From the NCBI GenBank assembly GCA_030690025.1, contig JAUYDJ010000228.1, positions 1-8,751 on the forward strand: a stretch of 8,751 nucleotides of DNA. The letters run 5' to 3'. A model generated the notes under the pieces. That model was not told the DNA's origin, did no database searches, and saw only the letters and a list, made by a program, of their open reading frames with translations. Shown piece by piece: positions 6,547-8,751 of this stretch; the stretch's first letter is position 1, and each line of letters begins with the position of its first letter. This stretch comes from Chloroflexota bacterium (GTDB lineage Bacteria > Chloroflexota > Dehalococcoidia > Dehalococcoidales > JAUYDJ01). A program made the position numbers and the translations under genes.

Positions 6547-7911
6547 CTAGCTGTGTGCCTTGCCTCCTGGACCCCGACCCTCCGGAAAGGGTGGCATATT
6601 GCCGAAGTAGACCTTGGTGTGAGGCCAGGGAATCTCTATGCCCTCCTCGTCAAAGACTTTCTTCAGCCGCTTGCGGAGCTCTCCGGCTACATCCCACTGC
6701 CGGATGGGCTTGGTATCACCGAGTATCTTGATATCGATACCTGATGCTCCCAATTCATCTACCCGCAGCACCTGCGGTGCTTTCAGGATAAACGGCGCCC
6801 ACTGTGGGTCCTCGGCGAGTTCCTTGCCCACCCGGTTTATCACCGTAATCACACGGTCCAGGTCTTCACCGTAAGCGACACTCACGTTCAGGTTGACCCT
6901 TGACCATCCCCTGGTATAGTTGCTGGCCACTCGAATCTCCCCGTTGGGCACCACGTGGACTATGCCGTCCAGGTCCCGCAGCACCGTCCGCCTCAGGTTA
7001 ATGTCCTCCACCAGTCCGCCTACGTCGGCAATTTTTACCACATCGCCCACGCGGTACTGGCTCTCGAGTATAATGAACAGCCCGGCGAGGAAGTCTTTAA
7101 TCAGGCTTTGTGCGCCGAAACCAATAGCGATACCGGCTACACCCAAGCCAGCCAGGATAGGCGTAATATCTATATCCAGCTCGGAGAGGACCATAAAGAC
7201 CGTAACAAAAATTACGGCAACCTGTCCCACATTGACCAACACCCTCGATAGTGTATCGGCCCTCTTTTTGACCTCGTCTTCAGGTTCGCCGGCTTGGCGA
7301 GACATAGTGGCGGCAATTACTCTGGAAGTGAACCGGCTTAAGAGGATGATAGTCGCCATGGCAAGAACAATAATCAGGGCGATTCGCCAACCATGTACCC
7401 CAATCCAGTCCGTGACCGGTGTCAGTGCAACGCCCATTATATTCAGCACTACCAGTATCCCTGCCACGCCACTGGTCAGCAGTATCACTGTCCAGAAGAT
7501 ATGGAGCAGGCGGCCAGCCATGCCGGCCGTCTTCTTTGCGGCTACCTCGCTCTCGTACCACCTTATCACCACGCCAAGCAAGGATGCTGCTGCGTAAATG
7601 CCCAGCAAACTCAGCACAATCAATAGCCCTCTGGATAACCCCGACAGGAACCCCGGCTCCAGAGGCAGCGCCCTCGTCGCCAGGTACAGGCCAAGCAGAA
7701 TAATGATTATGGAAAGAGGCTTGTCCAGTGAGGATACCAGTGAGGATACCATGGAGTCACCCAGTTTGGTCCCGGTTCTCTGTGCCAGTCTCCGGGCGGC
7801 CCTCGCCATGTAGAAATGTGAAAGCCAGGCAAGCGCCACCGACACGACCAAAATGAGCAGACCTAGCCACCCCTGGCTAAAAAAGGAACCGCCAAATACC
7901 CGCTCTAACAT
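6547..7911 (-). CDS. MscS-family mechanosensitive channel, seven predicted helices
   Basis: This inner-membrane channel of 454 residues opens under membrane tension and releases solutes after osmotic downshift. Hydrophobic segments are at about 15-33, 65-84, 92-117, 135-160, 174-193, 224-244 and 251-282. The last is the pore helix with the family signature (AGLGVAGIAIGFGAQSLIKDF) followed by the beta domain start (YRVGDVVKI, 286-294; VPNGEI, 321-326). The C-terminal cage domain ends with the typical IEIPWPHTKVYF (425-436). E. coli MscS has 286 residues and three helices, so this is an extended member with four extra N-terminal helices. The ATG at 7909-7911 is preceded by AGGGGGA at a five-base spacing. 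It is probably monocistronic with its own promoter. Ion selectivity cannot be read from sequence. Confidence 0.94.
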   Translation of the reverse strand: MLERVFGGSFFSQGWLGLLILVVSVALAWLSHFYMARAARRLAQRTGTKLGDSMVSSLVSSLDKPLSIIIILLGLYLATRALPLEPGFLSGLSRGLLIVLSLLGIYAAASLLGVVIRWYESEVAAKKTAGMAGRLLHIFWTVILLTSGVAGILVVLNIMGVALTPVTDWIGVHGWRIALIIVLAMATIILLSRFTSRVIAATMSRQAGEPEDEVKKRADTLSRVLVNVGQVAVIFVTVFMVLSELDIDITPILAGLGVAGIAIGFGAQSLIKDFLAGLFIILESQYRVGDVVKIADVGGLVEDINLRRTVLRDLDGIVHVVPNGEIRVASNYTRGWSRVNLNVSVAYGEDLDRVITVINRVGKELAEDPQWAPFILKAPQVLRVDELGASGIDIKILGDTKPIRQWDVAGELRKRLKKVFDEEGIEIPWPHTKVYFGNMPPFPEGRGPGGKAHS

Positions 7912-7972
7912 TCTAATCCCCCTGTCGTTACTTGGATGGACTGACCAAGATGGCCTTCAGCATCCGATTCAT

Positions 7973-8001
7973 ATTGTAACCCATTATTGATTGATAGCCA
8001 A
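7973..8001 (-). promoter_or_regulatory. Predicted sigma-70-like promoter of the MscS-family gene
   Basis: On the minus strand there is TTGGCT (8001-7996), a 17-bp spacer and TACAAT (7978-7973). The -10 matches consensus at five of six bases, the -35 at four. Transcription would start near 7966, giving a leader of about 55 nt before the ATG. Confidence 0.5.
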
Positions 8002-8007
8002 TAGGAA

Positions 8008-8083
8008 GCATCCGCCGTCAGGCGAATCCGCCCCTGGATGCAATAGACCTGTTGCGCGTGAGGCTGGAATGCGGTTCACCGCA
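8008..8083. promoter_or_regulatory. Two small hairpins in the divergent intergenic region
   Basis: GCATCC (8008-8013) pairs with GGATGC (8036-8041), enclosing a smaller CGCC-gtca-GGCG hairpin (8013-8024, sharing one base). A second perfect hairpin, TGCGG-ttca-CCGCA, lies at 8070-8083. They sit between the divergent channel and NfeD-like genes, next to the channel's -35. They have no T-tracts. Operator function is possible but unproven. Confidence 0.3.
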
Positions 8084-8133
8084 GCAGTCAGGACAGTTCT
8101 TGTCTTGACTTGATATCAGGCTTGGGGTAATGT

Positions 8134-8664
8134 GTGACTATGCCGGTCCGCAAGAAGAAAAGCGCCTACACTTTATACAGCCTGGTCAGGACACTCTTTG
8201 ACGAGGCGGCACTGGCGGCACTTGGCCTCTGGCTTTTGCCCAGGCTGGGCGTGAACGTTCCCGTCTGGTTCCTGGCTGCGTTCATGGTGGCATGGGCGGT
8301 TTATTCCCTTTTGACTTCCAGGCTGGTGGCAAAGGTTGTCGACAGGGCAGCTGCTGTTGGGGCGGAGACCCTAATCGGCGTCAAATGCACCACAATCACG
8401 CCATTATCCCCGTACGGCTATGTGCGGGTTGGCAGCGAGCTATGGCGGGCGTGTGCAATAGCGGGAGACATATATGCCGGGGCAGAAGTGGTTATTGAAG
8501 GTATCAACGGGCTCACTCTGCTGGTTAAACCATCTATGGAGGTCAGCTTTGACGAAGCTGCACATACCAGCTCAGAGACCGGAATGAGTTGCGCGCAAAA
8601 CAAGGGCAGCAGCCAGTGTAGTGTCTTACAAATGTCTTTACAGTCTCTGTCATTCCGGACTTGA
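8134..8664 (+). CDS. Short NfeD-like membrane protein
   Basis: The 176 residues comprise a basic N-terminus (VRKKK), two hydrophobic segments (about 24-38 and 43-60), and a C-terminal OB-fold of NfeD type at about 78-133 (LIGVKCTTITPLSPYGYVRVG ... IEGINGLTLLVKP), then a polar tail of about 43 residues. NfeD proteins often partner slipin/stomatin membrane-scaffold proteins; no slipin gene is in view, though one could lie to the right. The start is either GTG 8134, six bases after GGGG, or ATG 8140; the GTG spacing is better. The last five codons and the TGA (8662-8664) lie inside the palindromic repeat at 8648-8712, so the C-terminus may have been altered by insertion of that element. The NfeD call rests on the OB-fold pattern and topology. 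Confidence 0.72.
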   Translation: MTMPVRKKKSAYTLYSLVRTLFDEAALAALGLWLLPRLGVNVPVWFLAAFMVAWAVYSLLTSRLVAKVVDRAAAVGAETLIGVKCTTITPLSPYGYVRVGSELWRACAIAGDIYAGAEVVIEGINGLTLLVKPSMEVSFDEAAHTSSETGMSCAQNKGSSQCSVLQMSLQSLSFRT

Positions 8665-8712
8665 TCCGGAATCCATGTTTGCCCCTGGATTCCAGCCTGC
8701 GCTGGAATGACA
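8648..8712. repeat. 65-bp compound palindromic repeat (GTCATTCC...GGAATGAC class)
   Basis: The ends are perfect nine-base inverted repeats, TGTCATTCC (8648-8656) and GGAATGACA (8704-8712). Inside are two perfect eight-base-pair hairpins: ATTCCGGA-cttga-TCCGGAAT (8652-8672) and ATTCCAGC-ctgc-GCTGGAAT (8689-8708). A third, competing pair is GGAATCCA (8668-8675) with TGGATTCC (8686-8693). The minus-strand translation gives the familiar VIPAQAGIQ and WIPDQVRND strings that mark this dispersed element in many bacterial genomes. It resembles a non-autonomous MITE/REP-like element. It has no coding capacity of its own and supplies the stop codon of the NfeD-like gene. Confidence 0.85.
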
Positions 8713-8751
8713 TCAACATCCATCATACGTCAAGATATATACGAGACACTA

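Noticed and set aside
8105..8133. TTGACT with TAATGT 17 bp downstream, which would give a leaderless NfeD-like transcript
   Set aside because: The -10 matches consensus at only three of six bases; too weak to annotate.
8418..8726. 102-codon minus-strand frame beginning VDVIPAQAGIQ
   Set aside because: The recognisable strings are the translation of the palindromic repeat; the rest is antisense to the NfeD-like gene.

Overview
The window is about 8.75 kb of moderately GC-rich bacterial DNA with tightly packed genes and short leaders. The gene set is a TreT-type trehalose synthase, a three-subunit molybdenum hydroxylase in large-medium-small order, a NarL-type regulator with a degenerate receiver, an MscS channel and a small NfeD-like protein. 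A dispersed palindrome of the 'GTCATTCC...GGAATGAC' kind is also present. This suits an uncultured anaerobe such as a Dehalococcoidia-like Chloroflexota, but no rRNA or other marker is present, so the assignment is a low-to-moderate confidence inference.

Layout: (1) positions 3-1244 (+), trehalose synthase, cut by the left edge. (2) 1316-4973 (-), an operon transcribed coxL-type, coxM-type, coxS-type, with both junctions being 4-base ATGA stop/start overlaps. It has a good sigma-70-like promoter at 5117-5147 and a roughly 137-nt leader containing small hairpins. (3) 4974-5464, a 491-bp gap holding that promoter, several palindromes and a stem-loop after the next gene. (4) 5465-6148 (-), an orphan LuxR/NarL-family response regulator. 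(5) 6227-6546, its upstream region, with a direct-repeat array of six RTWAAG hexamers, four at an exact 11-bp period, ending 10 bp before a TATATT -10 box. (6) 6547-7911 (-), a seven-helix MscS-family channel with its own promoter at 7973-8001. (7) 7912-8133, a divergent intergenic region with two hairpins. (8) 8134-8664 (+), a short NfeD-like membrane protein whose stop codon lies inside (9) a 65-bp compound palindromic repeat at 8648-8712.

How the parts may work together: the molybdenum hydroxylase is a self-contained electron-transfer enzyme (Mo/pterin, FAD and two 2Fe-2S clusters). Its active-site loops match neither CO dehydrogenase nor purine-type xanthine dehydrogenase, so its substrate is open. 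TreT (a compatible solute) and MscS (emergency solute release) are both osmotic-stress functions but are not in one operon. The most notable non-coding signal is the 11-bp repeat array upstream of the regulator gene. Its geometry is that of a PhoB/OmpR-family operator, which suggests that a two-component system outside the window controls this regulator. I did not find a clearly new multi-gene system; the leads are the repeat array, the degenerate receiver and the unassigned hydroxylase.
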